Source of the DNA: an uncultured Bacteroides sp.
GTDB lineage: Bacteria; Bacteroidota; Bacteroidia; Bacteroidales; Bacteroidaceae
NCBI GenBank assembly: GCA_949289345.1
Contig: CASENS010000023.1
Span: 1-44,128 of the forward strand
Reading direction: 5' to 3'
DNA length: 44,128 nucleotides
The position numbers and the translations under genes were made by a program. Shown in pieces: positions 1 to 8,150 of this stretch (the stretch's first letter is position 1; each line of letters opens with the position of its first letter). The notes below the pieces were generated by a model. That model saw only the letters and a program-made list of their open reading frames with translations, did not search any database and had not been told where the DNA came from.

Positions 1-40
1 CATTTCCTGCGGAAAACCCATTCGATAATGACGGGTAATT

Positions 41-235
41 AACTCCCCTCCTCCTGGGAGGTTGCTCTCCCCCGATAACGGGGGAGCAAGGAGGGGGTAG
101 GTGCCCACCGGGCGGGGTGGTAGGACAAGAATGGTTCGACCTATTTATTATATAGGAATAGGAGTCGCTTCGCGGCATGTCTTACCTACCACCTCCCCCT
201 ACGGGTACTCCTCCTTCCCCGAAGGAGGAGAGACG
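41..235. repeat. Palindrome-rich intergenic repeat (REP/BIME-like)
   Basis: GC-rich block of nested hairpins. An 8-bp perfect stem with an ATAA loop lies at 67-86 (CTCCCCCG / CGGGGGAG). A 10-bp perfect stem with a CCC loop lies at 208-230 (CTCCTCCTTC / GAAGGAGGAG). The two ends are imperfect inverted copies of each other: GGGCGGGGTGGTAGGACA near 110-126 matches the complement of the stretch near 180-205. The AT-rich centre (140-163) also pairs CCTATT with AATAGG. The wording resembles the GGAGGGGTGCCC...GGGCGGGGTGGT intergenic repeats common in Bacteroidetes; that comparison is from memory, not a search. It has no ORF of its own. Confidence 0.65.
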
Positions 236-236
236 A

Positions 237-452
237 TTACTGCAATTCGTCACCGGCATTTTCCAACACCTTCTCCGAATAGATAGTGATGACATTGCCG
301 TCGTGTGAGGCGATAGGTGCTACGGATAAAGAACGATCATCTCTTGTATTTTCACCCTTATCAACCTTGTAAAAGGACAAATAAATAGGTTCACTTGCAT
401 ATACAGGTATGCTTAATAAAACAATAAGTAAAAATACGATAAACTGTTTCAT
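237..452 (-). CDS. Small secreted protein, DUF3244-like, possibly truncated
   Basis: A 71-residue protein. Residues 1-19 form a clear signal peptide (basic start, hydrophobic core, VYA-S cleavage site), so it should be exported. The mature part has a run RSLSVAPIASHDGNVITIYSEKVL that resembles the first half of the short DUF3244 proteins of Bacteroides (x-S-x-x-P-I-x-A...G-x-x-L-x-I). Those are usually over 100 residues; here the frame stops after the first predicted strand, a few bases from the hairpin repeat at 41-235, so truncation is possible. A TAAATTTG -7 box lies at 481-488 on the same strand, about 28 nt upstream of the ATG. Function unknown. Confidence 0.55.
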   Translation of the reverse strand: MKQFIVFLLIVLLSIPVYASEPIYLSFYKVDKGENTRDDRSLSVAPIASHDGNVITIYSEKVLENAGDELQ

Positions 453-480
453 ATTTCCTTATTTTCCATTTGATTACTTG

Positions 481-488
481 CAAATTTA
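481..488 (-). promoter_or_regulatory. -7 box for small secreted protein
   Basis: TAAATTTG on the minus strand fits the Bacteroidetes TAnnTTTG -7 element and lies 28 nt upstream of the ATG at 452. No clear -33 TTTG was seen. The rest of 453-610 shows nothing recognisable. Confidence 0.35.
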
Positions 489-610
489 CAAGAAAGGATA
501 GAGAAATATGGCAGAATAATAAGAAAAAGTTGTATTCAATTTTGTATTCACAGTCGTAGAATAGTATTAAAAAATGTATTCAGTTTCTTACAAACGATGG
601 GGCATATATC

Positions 611-2359
611 TTATAATGAGACAATAAATTCATCCCAATGTGCAGGTGTTATTTTCTCTTTGAGCGGAAGTTTCTCCGCCAACCGCCTGCGCATCGTTGT
701 AATGGTCTGAACCGGTCGGCGCAACAAAACGGCAATGTCCGAAGGCTTGAAACCAGCTTTAAGCAGCATATTCAGTTTCATGTCATCGGCTTTGAAAGGC
801 AGATAAAGGTGGTCAAGCTTCTCGAAAAACTCCGGATAGTAGTGCAGGACTTGTTCTTGTAAGGCTTGCCATTCACCAGTTGTTACGATAGCAACCCCGA
901 CCGGTGATTTGGCTTTTTTATGCAAGGACTTGACGATGGAAGTGTCCGTCAAAGCCAAGGCAACCTGTTCACGCCTTTTTTTATCGGCTTCTATCCGGCC
1001 CACCAAAGCGGCATATTGTTCTTTTGCCAATTGCAGTTCTTTTTCTATGAACGCTTTCCGGTTCAATTCCTGACAGGTATCGTGCAGCCGGGTTTCCAAG
1101 AGTTCAATCCGTCGCCGCGTCTCCCAGACCTCCTGTTCTCCCTTGTTCAGCAGTTGTTTCACCCGTTGCATGCGGATTTCCAACAAGCAGGTCTTTCGTT
1201 TATTGTATTGCCAATAAAGCAGGAACAACAGGCTGAGCAAAACAAGTCCGCCCAAAATGACAGCGATGAGCAAGTTGCGCCGCGCGTTTTCCACTTGTAG
1301 GCGGACAATCTCTTTTTCACGGTATTGATAGTTGTAGTAAGCATGCGCCAACCGTACCGTCTCAGTCTGGGTAAGCCATTGCACCGAATCAGCATATTGG
1401 CAATAACCGAGGTAATAACGTTCCACCGCCAAGGCGTCCCGATGCTGCAACGCCATCTCCAACAAATAACGAAAAGCGGACTGCTTGGAATACACGTTAC
1501 CGCATTCCAACAAGCGGTTACAATACCAAGAAGCAGAATCCATCCGCCCGGTCTCGAAATAAAATCTTGCCGCTATGGTGTAAATCCCGCTTCGGTTAGG
1601 TTCTTCAATTTCCTGCAAAGCAACTTGTAAAGCGAAATGCGCCGAATCGTATTTACCTAAATCTATATAAAGAGCAGCCAACTGGCTTTGCACATCCCGA
1701 AACATGTCTATTCGGTGAGCTTCCCGACTTAACGCACCGGCTTGTCTGAAATACCAAAGCGCACTGTCGGGCTGCTCCAGATTACGATAGCAGTTTGCCA
1801 TATCCCGACAGTTAAATATCATCCCCACAGTATCTTTTAAGCCTTGATTACATCGGAAACTTCCCCGAAACGCCTGCAACGCCTCCGGATACATATCCTG
1901 ATAGAGAAACAGCGTGCCCTTCTGTGCATAGACCTTGCTCTTCACCTTCAGGTTCTCCTGCTGCCGCATCGCTTCCAGCGACCGCTCGAAATAGTCAAGC
2001 GCCTGCGGAGCATCGCCCAAGTCACGGTACACCCGCCCGGCATAGTAGCAAGCCTCCGGCAGCAGACGCTTGTCTCCTTGCTCCATATAATAATGCAGGA
2101 CGGGACGGATAAGGCTGTCCGACGTATGAGGCAGGTAGGCTTTGTCCGCCGCCTTGATGCAAAGCAGGCGGTAGTACATGCGGTCAGCACGGGGCATGTC
2201 CGCCGTGTCCTTTGCCAAAGCATGCAGCAGCGTGAGGGCACTGTCCGGACGCACAGAAGCCAGGCTGTCCGCCATCAGCAAGGAAGACGGATAACGCCGA
2301 AAACCGCAGGCGCAAAGCAGCGGCAACAGGCAACACAGAAGGATATGACTGCATTTCAT
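611..2359 (-). CDS. TPR lipoprotein/membrane regulator with C-terminal HTH
   Basis: A 582-residue protein. The N-terminus has a lipoprotein-type signal ending in a LLCAC lipobox-like sequence. Residues ~30-345 are tetratricopeptide-like helices (ACYYAGRVYRDLGDAPQALDYF is a typical unit). One membrane helix spans about residues 365-385, followed by a long coiled coil (~390-480). The last ~60 residues contain a helix-turn-helix (FKPSDIAVLLRRPVQTITTMRRRL). This layout (extracytoplasmic TPRs, one membrane pass, cytoplasmic coil and LuxR-like HTH) is a common Bacteroidetes regulator type; ligand and targets are unknown. The ATG lies only 4 nt after a TATCTTTG box, so the transcript is probably leaderless. 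It is divergent from the gene at 2481 and shares an inverted-repeat promoter with it. Confidence 0.8.
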   Translation of the reverse strand: MKCSHILLCCLLPLLCACGFRRYPSSLLMADSLASVRPDSALTLLHALAKDTADMPRADRMYYRLLCIKAADKAYLPHTSDSLIRPVLHYYMEQGDKRLLPEACYYAGRVYRDLGDAPQALDYFERSLEAMRQQENLKVKSKVYAQKGTLFLYQDMYPEALQAFRGSFRCNQGLKDTVGMIFNCRDMANCYRNLEQPDSALWYFRQAGALSREAHRIDMFRDVQSQLAALYIDLGKYDSAHFALQVALQEIEEPNRSGIYTIAARFYFETGRMDSASWYCNRLLECGNVYSKQSAFRYLLEMALQHRDALAVERYYLGYCQYADSVQWLTQTETVRLAHAYYNYQYREKEIVRLQVENARRNLLIAVILGGLVLLSLLFLLYWQYNKRKTCLLEIRMQRVKQLLNKGEQEVWETRRRIELLETRLHDTCQELNRKAFIEKELQLAKEQYAALVGRIEADKKRREQVALALTDTSIVKSLHKKAKSPVGVAIVTTGEWQALQEQVLHYYPEFFEKLDHLYLPFKADDMKLNMLLKAGFKPSDIAVLLRRPVQTITTMRRRLAEKLPLKEKITPAHWDEFIVSL

Positions 2360-2416
2360 GGCGCAAAGATACGCAAAATGAAGTGTAAAACCACTTTTTT
2401 ATCGTATCTTTGCGCC
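2360..2416. promoter_or_regulatory. Divergent promoter with perfect 14-bp inverted repeat
   Basis: GGCGCAAAGATACG at 2360-2373 and its exact complement CGTATCTTTGCGCC at 2403-2416 face away from each other across 29 bp. Each arm contains the -7 box TATCTTTG for one of the divergent genes (minus strand to 2359, plus strand to 2481). The identity extends beyond the 8-bp box on both sides, so the arms could also be an operator or simply two similar promoters. Confidence 0.65.
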
Positions 2417-2480
2417 CGTCGGCATCTCCGCCGGACGTAGGAAAGTGAAAAATTGCGAATTGCCACCTAAAACAAGAACA

Positions 2481-3347
2481 ATGAATAAGAAAACCATCCT
2501 GATAGGAAGCCTCCTGTTAGTGCTGCTGGCAGGCGTCACCGCTATGCTGTTTGTAGAGAAAAAAGCCAACCGCGAACTGGTGCAAGAATTCGAGCTGGAA
2601 AAAGAAGACCTGGAGAACGAGTACACCACCTTTGCCCGGCAATACGACGAGCTGAAAATGACCGTGGCCAACGACTCCCTGGCCGTGCTGCTGGAACAGG
2701 AGCAGCTGAAAACCCAGCGGCTGCTGGAAGAACTCCGCACGGTGAAAAGCACCAACGCTTCGGAAATACGCCGCCTGAAGAAGGAACTCGCCACACTGCG
2801 CAAGGTCATGATAGGCTACATCAACCAGATAGACTCCCTAAACCGCCTGACCGCCCGCCAACAAAAAGAGATACAGGACGTAACACGCAAATACAACGCC
2901 GCTTCACGACAAATCAGCGACTTGTCCGCCGAAAAGGAAACGCTGAACGAAAAAGTGGCTCTGGCCGCCCAGTTGGACGTGACAAACATCCGCATAGAGC
3001 CCCAAAACAAGCGAGGACGCCAGACCGACAAAGTAAAGCGGACCGTAAAGTTCAAGATTGACTTCACCATCGTAAAGAACATCACCGCCGAAACGGGTGA
3101 ACGTACCCTGTATGTGCGCATCACCAAACCCGACAACAGCGTCCTTACGAAGAACGACGCCAATACCTTTGCCTACGAAAACCGCCAGCTTCCTTATTCC
3201 ATCAAGAAATACATCGAATACACCGGCGAGGAACAGGCAGTCACCGTATACTGGAATGTGGAAGAATACCTCTATGCCGGCGAATACAGGGTGGACATCT
3301 TTGCGGACGGCACGTTGATAGGGCAGCAAAACTTCACGCTCGAATGA
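2481..3347 (+). CDS. Membrane-anchored coiled-coil protein, unknown function
   Basis: A 288-residue protein. ATG at 2481 is preferred over the in-frame GTG at 2445 because the protein then starts MNKKTILIGSLL, a basic residue pair directly before a membrane helix (residues ~5-24). Residues ~28-165 are a heptad-rich charged coiled coil. The last ~110 residues look like a beta-rich domain (TVKFKIDFTIVKN..., VYWNVEEYLYAGEYRVDIFADG). It is likely an inner-membrane protein with its coil and globular domain on the outer face. The family is recognisable as conserved in Bacteroides but I cannot assign a function. It is divergent from the TPR regulator, which suggests a possible but unproven regulatory link. 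Confidence 0.75.
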   Translation: MNKKTILIGSLLLVLLAGVTAMLFVEKKANRELVQEFELEKEDLENEYTTFARQYDELKMTVANDSLAVLLEQEQLKTQRLLEELRTVKSTNASEIRRLKKELATLRKVMIGYINQIDSLNRLTARQQKEIQDVTRKYNAASRQISDLSAEKETLNEKVALAAQLDVTNIRIEPQNKRGRQTDKVKRTVKFKIDFTIVKNITAETGERTLYVRITKPDNSVLTKNDANTFAYENRQLPYSIKKYIEYTGEEQAVTVYWNVEEYLYAGEYRVDIFADGTLIGQQNFTLE

Positions 3348-3380
3348 GAGGGACCGCCATCGCCGCAAACCAGGTAGCGA

Positions 3381-3443
3381 AAGTATCCAATAATAAATGG
3401 CAAAGTTATCATTGCTTACTTTGCCATTTATGCAATGATACTT
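3381..3443. repeat. Nested inverted repeats with two exclusive foldings
   Basis: TAAATGGCAAAGT (3394-3406) pairs perfectly with ACTTTGCCATTTA (3418-3430), and AAGTATC (3381-3387) pairs with GATACTT (3437-3443) outside it. The loop TATCATTGC (3407-3415) is also exactly complementary to GCAATGATA (3432-3440), which would form an alternative hairpin that breaks the first. No T-tract follows, so it is not a classical terminator. Confidence 0.6.
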
Positions 3444-3546
3444 GGGCAAGTAACCAATAACACCCGCACCTCCTGAATTTGCCCCCCACTTGTGACAAAT
3501 CAAAACGTTGTGCGACCAATTGGTTGTGTGGTTCAAAATTAAATGT

Positions 3547-3554
3547 TATCTTTG
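3547..3554 (+). promoter_or_regulatory. Promoter -7 box for sppA
   Basis: TATCTTTG ends 40 nt before the sppA ATG at 3595. A TTG-containing -33 candidate lies about 21 bp upstream (near 3523). Confidence 0.6.
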
Positions 3555-3594
3555 TTAACTCAAACAAGAGTTGGCACAAAACGAAATTTGCAAG

Positions 3595-5370
3595 ATGAAA
3601 GATTTTTTAAAATTCACGTTTGCCACCGTAGCGGGTATCATCCTTGCGAGCGTGGCGTTGTTTTTTATCAGTATTCTGTTCTTTTTCAGTGCACTATCCT
3701 CATCGGATACGGAAACGGAAGTACAGTCGAACTCCATCATGGTGCTCGACCTGAAAGGCGCGTTACTGGAACGTAACCAGACAATGCCTTATGACATGTT
3801 TATGAGCGAAGACTACCGGTACTACGGACTGGACGACATCCTGTCCTCCATCCGTAAGGCCAAGGAAAATGAAAACATCAAGGGCATCTACCTGCGTGCC
3901 AACTTCCTGACGGCAGGCTATGCCTCCATCGAAGAAATACGCGACGCCTTGCTGGACTTTAAGGAAAGCGGCAAGTTCGTGGCCGCCTATGCCGACAACT
4001 ACACCCAAGGCCTTTACTACCTTGCCAGCGCGGCGGACAAGGTGATGATGAATCCCAAAGGCGCGTTGGAGTGGAGGGGCATTGCCGCGGTTCCCGTTTT
4101 CTACAAGGACTTATTGGAAAAGATAGGCGTGGAAATGCAGATATTCAAGGTGGGAACCTACAAGTCCGCCGTAGAGCCGTTTATCGCCACCGAAATGAGT
4201 GAAGCCAACCGCGAACAGGTAACGGACTACATTTCCTCAATCTGGCAGAGCCTTTGCGAAGGCGTGTCAGCTTCCCGGGGCATTGAAGTGGAAAAGCTCA
4301 ACCGGTATGCCGACGAGATGCTGATGTTCAAGCCCTCGGAAGAGAGCGTGACCTGCGGGCTGGTGGACACGCTTATCTATCAGAACGACGTGCGTGACTA
4401 CCTGAAACAAATGGCCGGCATCGACAAGGACGATGACCTGCGCCTGCTGGGATTGGACGACATGACAAACCTCCACAAGAACATGCCCAAGGACAAGAGC
4501 GGCAACATCGTGGCCGTGTATTATGCGGCCGGAGAAATCACCGACTATGACCAGTCCGCCTTCAGCAACGAAGAAGTCATCGTACCCTCCAAAGTCATCC
4601 GCGACCTGCGCCGCCTGCAAGAGGATGAGGACGTGAAGGCCGTAGTGCTGCGCGTCAACTCACCGGGGGGCAGCGCCTTCGGTTCCGAGCAATTGTGGCA
4701 TGCCGTAAGCCAGCTCAAGAAAGAGAAACCCGTCATTGTCTCCATGGGTGACTATGCGGCATCGGGAGGCTATTACATGTCGTGCAATGCCGACACCATT
4801 GTGGCCGAGCCTACTACGCTTACCGGATCCATCGGCATCTTCGGCATGTTCCCCAACGTAAAGGGCCTGACAGATAAAGTGGGATTAGACTTCGACGTGG
4901 TGAAGACCAACGAGTATGCCGACTTTGGCGCCACAGGACGTCCGCTCAATACCGGCGAACAGGCCTTGATGCAAAGCATGGTGAACCAAGGATACGACCT
5001 CTTCCTGACCCGCTGCTCCGAAGGCCGCGGCATTGAGAAAGAGGCTTTGGACAAAATAGCGCAAGGGCGTGTATGGACAGGCGCCAAGGCCAAAGAGTTA
5101 GGACTGGTAGACGAGTTGGGCGGATTGGACCGCGCCTTGGAAATTGCCATCGAGAAAGCCGGCATAGACGCCTACACCGTCATGACCTATCCGGGCAAAG
5201 TCTCTTTTTGGGAAACATTGATGAACACCAACCCGACCACTTACGTGAAAGCCCTTTTGCCGGGTGGCAAGAAGGTGGACGAGGTGTTGCAACAGTTCAG
5301 ACTTATCGAGCATTTCGACCAAAGCGACCGCATACAGGCACGCCTTCCGTTCGAACTGAATATACAATAA
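3595..5370 (+). CDS. sppA: Signal peptide peptidase SppA, 67K type
   Basis: A 591-residue membrane serine protease of family S49 that degrades cleaved signal peptides. One N-terminal membrane helix spans residues ~8-32, followed by two homologous S49 domains. The Ser/Lys dyad is visible: K190 in GTYKSAVEPF and S390 in DYAASGGYY. The 200-residue separation matches E. coli SppA (K209/S409). ATG at 3595 is chosen over an upstream in-frame TTG at 3571, as it starts MKDFLKF directly before the helix. It begins a plus-strand run with lpxK (31 bp later) and punA, so the three are probably co-transcribed although their roles differ (membrane quality control, lipid A, purine salvage). Confidence 0.95.
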   Translation: MKDFLKFTFATVAGIILASVALFFISILFFFSALSSSDTETEVQSNSIMVLDLKGALLERNQTMPYDMFMSEDYRYYGLDDILSSIRKAKENENIKGIYLRANFLTAGYASIEEIRDALLDFKESGKFVAAYADNYTQGLYYLASAADKVMMNPKGALEWRGIAAVPVFYKDLLEKIGVEMQIFKVGTYKSAVEPFIATEMSEANREQVTDYISSIWQSLCEGVSASRGIEVEKLNRYADEMLMFKPSEESVTCGLVDTLIYQNDVRDYLKQMAGIDKDDDLRLLGLDDMTNLHKNMPKDKSGNIVAVYYAAGEITDYDQSAFSNEEVIVPSKVIRDLRRLQEDEDVKAVVLRVNSPGGSAFGSEQLWHAVSQLKKEKPVIVSMGDYAASGGYYMSCNADTIVAEPTTLTGSIGIFGMFPNVKGLTDKVGLDFDVVKTNEYADFGATGRPLNTGEQALMQSMVNQGYDLFLTRCSEGRGIEKEALDKIAQGRVWTGAKAKELGLVDELGGLDRALEIAIEKAGIDAYTVMTYPGKVSFWETLMNTNPTTYVKALLPGGKKVDEVLQQFRLIEHFDQSDRIQARLPFELNIQ

Positions 5371-5401
5371 TTATATATAGCACCAACTATCTGAAGCAGG
5401 A

Positions 5402-6511
5402 ATGACGGATCACCGGCCCGACATAAAACATTGGCTCCTGCCTTTCTCCTGGATATACGGATGGGGAACAGGTTTGCGGAACAAACTCTTTGACTGGGGA
5501 TGGCTCCGGTCAGAGAGTTTTCGCATACCTGTTATCTGCATCGGGAATCTGGCTGCAGGCGGTACGGGAAAGACTCCTCATACGGAGTATCTCATCCGCC
5601 TGCTTCAACAAGCCGGCCTGCAAGTGGCCACACTAAGCCGGGGGTATAAGCGCAAGACAAAAGGTTATGTGCTGGCTACCCCGCAAAGCACCGCACGGGA
5701 AATAGGCGATGAACCTTGCCAGATGAAGCGAAAGTTTCCAAATGCGCGCGTGGCTGTAGACGCCGACCGCCGGGAAGGCATTGAGAAACTGATGCAACTG
5801 GACACGCCCCGCACCGATGTCATCTTATTGGACGATGCTTTCCAGCACCGTTATGTCAGCGCCGGGCTGAACATCCTGCTCACGGACTACAACCGCCTGT
5901 TTTGCGAAGACCGCCTGTTACCAGCCGGACTGTTGCGTGAACCGGCGTCGGGTAAACACCGTGCGCAGATAGTCATTGTGACCAAATGTCCGAACGACAT
6001 CAAGCCAATAGACTTCAACATCACGGCCAAGCGCCTGCAGTTATATCCCTACCAGCAACTGTACTTCACGCAAGTGCGTTACGGAAGCCCCGCCCCTCTT
6101 TTCCCGGAGCAAGCCACCCGGCCCATCTTGCCCGACCTGCTCACAGAAGAAGGTACCCAAATCCTGCTGGTAACAGGCATTGCCTCCCCCTTCCCCATGC
6201 TGGAAGAAGTGCAAAGATATACCCGGCAAGTGACGCTGCAAGCCTTTGCAGACCATCATGACTTCAGCGCAGGCGATTTGCGCCTCATCATGCAAAAATT
6301 CACGCAGATGAAAACCAAGAACCGCTTTATCCTTACGACGGAGAAAGATGCGGCACGGCTCAAAGACCACCCCGCACTTCCTCCGGAACTGAAACCATTC
6401 CTCTATGTGCTGCCCATAGAGATTGATTTCCTACTGAACCAGAAAGAGATATTCAACCAAAACATTTTGAAATATGTTAGAACGCATTCAAGAAACAGCA
6501 ACTTTCCTTAA
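5402..6511 (+). CDS. lpxK: Tetraacyldisaccharide 4'-kinase (lipid A synthesis)
   Basis: A 369-residue kinase that phosphorylates the 4' position of the lipid A disaccharide at the inner-membrane cytoplasmic face. The N-terminal hydrophobic helix (residues ~8-22) typical of LpxK is present. The P-loop AAGGTGKTPHTEYL (residues ~51-64) carries the family-specific GGTGKTP form. The motif DVILLDDAFQHRYV (residues ~140) holds the conserved DDxxQHR. Length is slightly above the E. coli protein (328). It follows sppA by 31 bp and overlaps punA by 38 bp, which suggests translational coupling. Confidence 0.95.
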   Translation: MTDHRPDIKHWLLPFSWIYGWGTGLRNKLFDWGWLRSESFRIPVICIGNLAAGGTGKTPHTEYLIRLLQQAGLQVATLSRGYKRKTKGYVLATPQSTAREIGDEPCQMKRKFPNARVAVDADRREGIEKLMQLDTPRTDVILLDDAFQHRYVSAGLNILLTDYNRLFCEDRLLPAGLLREPASGKHRAQIVIVTKCPNDIKPIDFNITAKRLQLYPYQQLYFTQVRYGSPAPLFPEQATRPILPDLLTEEGTQILLVTGIASPFPMLEEVQRYTRQVTLQAFADHHDFSAGDLRLIMQKFTQMKTKNRFILTTEKDAARLKDHPALPPELKPFLYVLPIEIDFLLNQKEIFNQNILKYVRTHSRNSNFP

Positions 6512-7283
6512 AGGGAAGATGCACACCAGCCCCGAAACAGCCATCATCCTTGGAACCGGCCTGGGAAGTTTGGCAAACGAGATTACCGACAAGTATGAAA
6601 TAAGCTACAAAGACATTCCCCATTTCCCCTTGTCCACCGTAGAGGGGCATAGCGGCAAGCTCATCTTCGGCAAATTAGGACAGAAAGACATCATGGCCAT
6701 GCAGGGACGCTTCCATTTCTACGAAGGATACTCCATGCAGGAAGTGACTTTCCCCGTACGTGTCATGCGCGAACTGGGCATCAAGACCCTCTTTGTATCC
6801 AACGCCGCCGGAGGCATGAATCCCGCTTTTTCCATCGGTGACCTTATGATCATCACCGACCATATCAACCTTTTTCCCGAACATCCCTTGCGCGGCAAGA
6901 ACATTCCTTACGGACCCCGCTTTCCGGACATGAGCCAAGCTTACGACCACGAACTGATCCGCAAGGCGGATGCCATCGCCCGGGAAAAAGGCATCAAGGT
7001 GCAGCACGGTGTCTACTTGGGCACACAAGGACCTACGTTCGAGACTCCGGCCGAATATAAGATGTTCCACATCATGGGAGCAGACGCTGTAGGCATGTCT
7101 ACCGTGCCCGAAGTGATTGTAGCCAACCATTGCGGCATCAAGGTTTTCGGCGTATCGGTCATTACTGACCTCGGTTTGGAAGGCCAAGTAGTGGAAGTAT
7201 CCCATGAAGAGGTACAGAAAGCCGCTGACGAGGCCCAGCCCCGCATGACGGACATCATGCGCGAGCTCATCAACCGTGCTTAA
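6474..7283 (+). CDS. punA: Purine nucleoside phosphorylase
   Basis: A 269-residue enzyme of the trimeric PNP/MTAP family that splits purine nucleosides with phosphate into base and ribose-1-phosphate (purine salvage, cytoplasm). Motifs: ILGTGLGSLA (phosphate loop, residues ~25-34), STVEGHSG, QGRFHFYEGY, LFVSNAAGGMN, and GADAVGMSTVPEV with the conserved Glu/Met base-site region; VITDLG near the end completes the signature. The start at 6474 lies inside lpxK and gives an N-terminus of normal length. A large hairpin terminator follows at 7316-7403. Confidence 0.95.
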   Translation: MLERIQETATFLKGKMHTSPETAIILGTGLGSLANEITDKYEISYKDIPHFPLSTVEGHSGKLIFGKLGQKDIMAMQGRFHFYEGYSMQEVTFPVRVMRELGIKTLFVSNAAGGMNPAFSIGDLMIITDHINLFPEHPLRGKNIPYGPRFPDMSQAYDHELIRKADAIAREKGIKVQHGVYLGTQGPTFETPAEYKMFHIMGADAVGMSTVPEVIVANHCGIKVFGVSVITDLGLEGQVVEVSHEEVQKAADEAQPRMTDIMRELINRA

Positions 7284-7315
7284 AGAAGGGAAGCTCCACG
7301 AGCGGTCCGGACAAT

Positions 7316-7403
7316 GAACACAGGAAATGCAAAAGCGACGTGTCTTTATTTCATGGACACAAATATCCATCCGCGCCTTTGCATTTGCTGTGTTCCATTT
7401 TTT
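7316..7403. terminator. Large hairpin terminator between convergent punA and comF
   Basis: GAACACAG (7316-7323) and the following AAATGCAAA pair with TTTGCATTT...CTGTGTTC (ending 7395), a stem of about 19 bp with small bulges. A second small stem (GTGTC/GGACAC) sits in the loop. The plus strand continues into a T-rich run. It can serve punA, and possibly comF on the other strand. Confidence 0.7.
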
Positions 7404-7431
7404 AGTGAATGCCCCAGCCTATGCACCCGGT

Positions 7432-8139
7432 TCAGTATCGTGTCACAGCCAACGTCATCACACTGAACTTCACTCCTTCCACACCGGTCCACGCTTCAGC
7501 GCAGGCTATCGATGTTGCACCGGTAGTCAGCACATCATCCACGATAAGCACATGCTTGCCTGCAAACCGCTCCTTATCCGCCACATAAAAAATGCCACAG
7601 ACATTTTCCCAACGCTCATACACAGATTTCCGGGTCTGGCTTTGGGTATGCACCCGCCGTACTACAGACGAAACATCCACCGGAATACCGGTCACTTCCG
7701 ACACCCCCCGTGCCAGGCATTCACTCTGATTATACCCTCTCTTCCGTAGCTTGTCAGGATGCAAAGGAACCGGCACAATGACATCAACGCCATCAAAAAA
7801 TCCACTCCGCACCATGTCTGCCGCCATCATCCGCCCCATCGCAATCCCTATATCCTTACGCCCCTCATACTTCAACAGATGTAAAATTCGACGGTAATCC
7901 CCTCCTTTCTGATAGAAGAAATAAGACGCGGCACGTTCCAATGGAATCTTCCCCCAGAACATTTTTTCCATCTCATTGTCTTTCTCCAAATGATAGCAAG
8001 TACGTGGCATACCGATGTTGCACCGGAAACACAAAACTTCCTCCCCATCCTGCAAAGACGCCCCACATACGGCGCAACGCCTTGGGAAAAGCAGACGAAA
8101 GGCAGACTTTAACCAAAGTCCCAACGAACACTCAGGCAT
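7432..8139 (-). CDS. comF: ComF family phosphoribosyltransferase-like protein
   Basis: A 235-residue ComF/GntX-family protein. The N-terminus has a zinc-ribbon pattern, C22-x2-C25 and C37-x2-C40 (PRRCAVCGASLQ...LCFRC). The C-terminus has the PRPP-binding loop VLIVDDVLTTGAT (residues ~200-212) of type I phosphoribosyltransferases. Homologues are linked to DNA uptake in competent bacteria, but the biochemical role in Bacteroides is not settled. It lies 11 bp downstream of the inositol-monophosphatase-like gene and likely shares its transcript. Confidence 0.88.
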   Translation of the reverse strand: MPECSLGLWLKSAFRLLFPRRCAVCGASLQDGEEVLCFRCNIGMPRTCYHLEKDNEMEKMFWGKIPLERAASYFFYQKGGDYRRILHLLKYEGRKDIGIAMGRMMAADMVRSGFFDGVDVIVPVPLHPDKLRKRGYNQSECLARGVSEVTGIPVDVSSVVRRVHTQSQTRKSVYERWENVCGIFYVADKERFAGKHVLIVDDVLTTGATSIACAEAWTGVEGVKFSVMTLAVTRY

Positions 8140-8150
8140 ACCCCGTCTCC

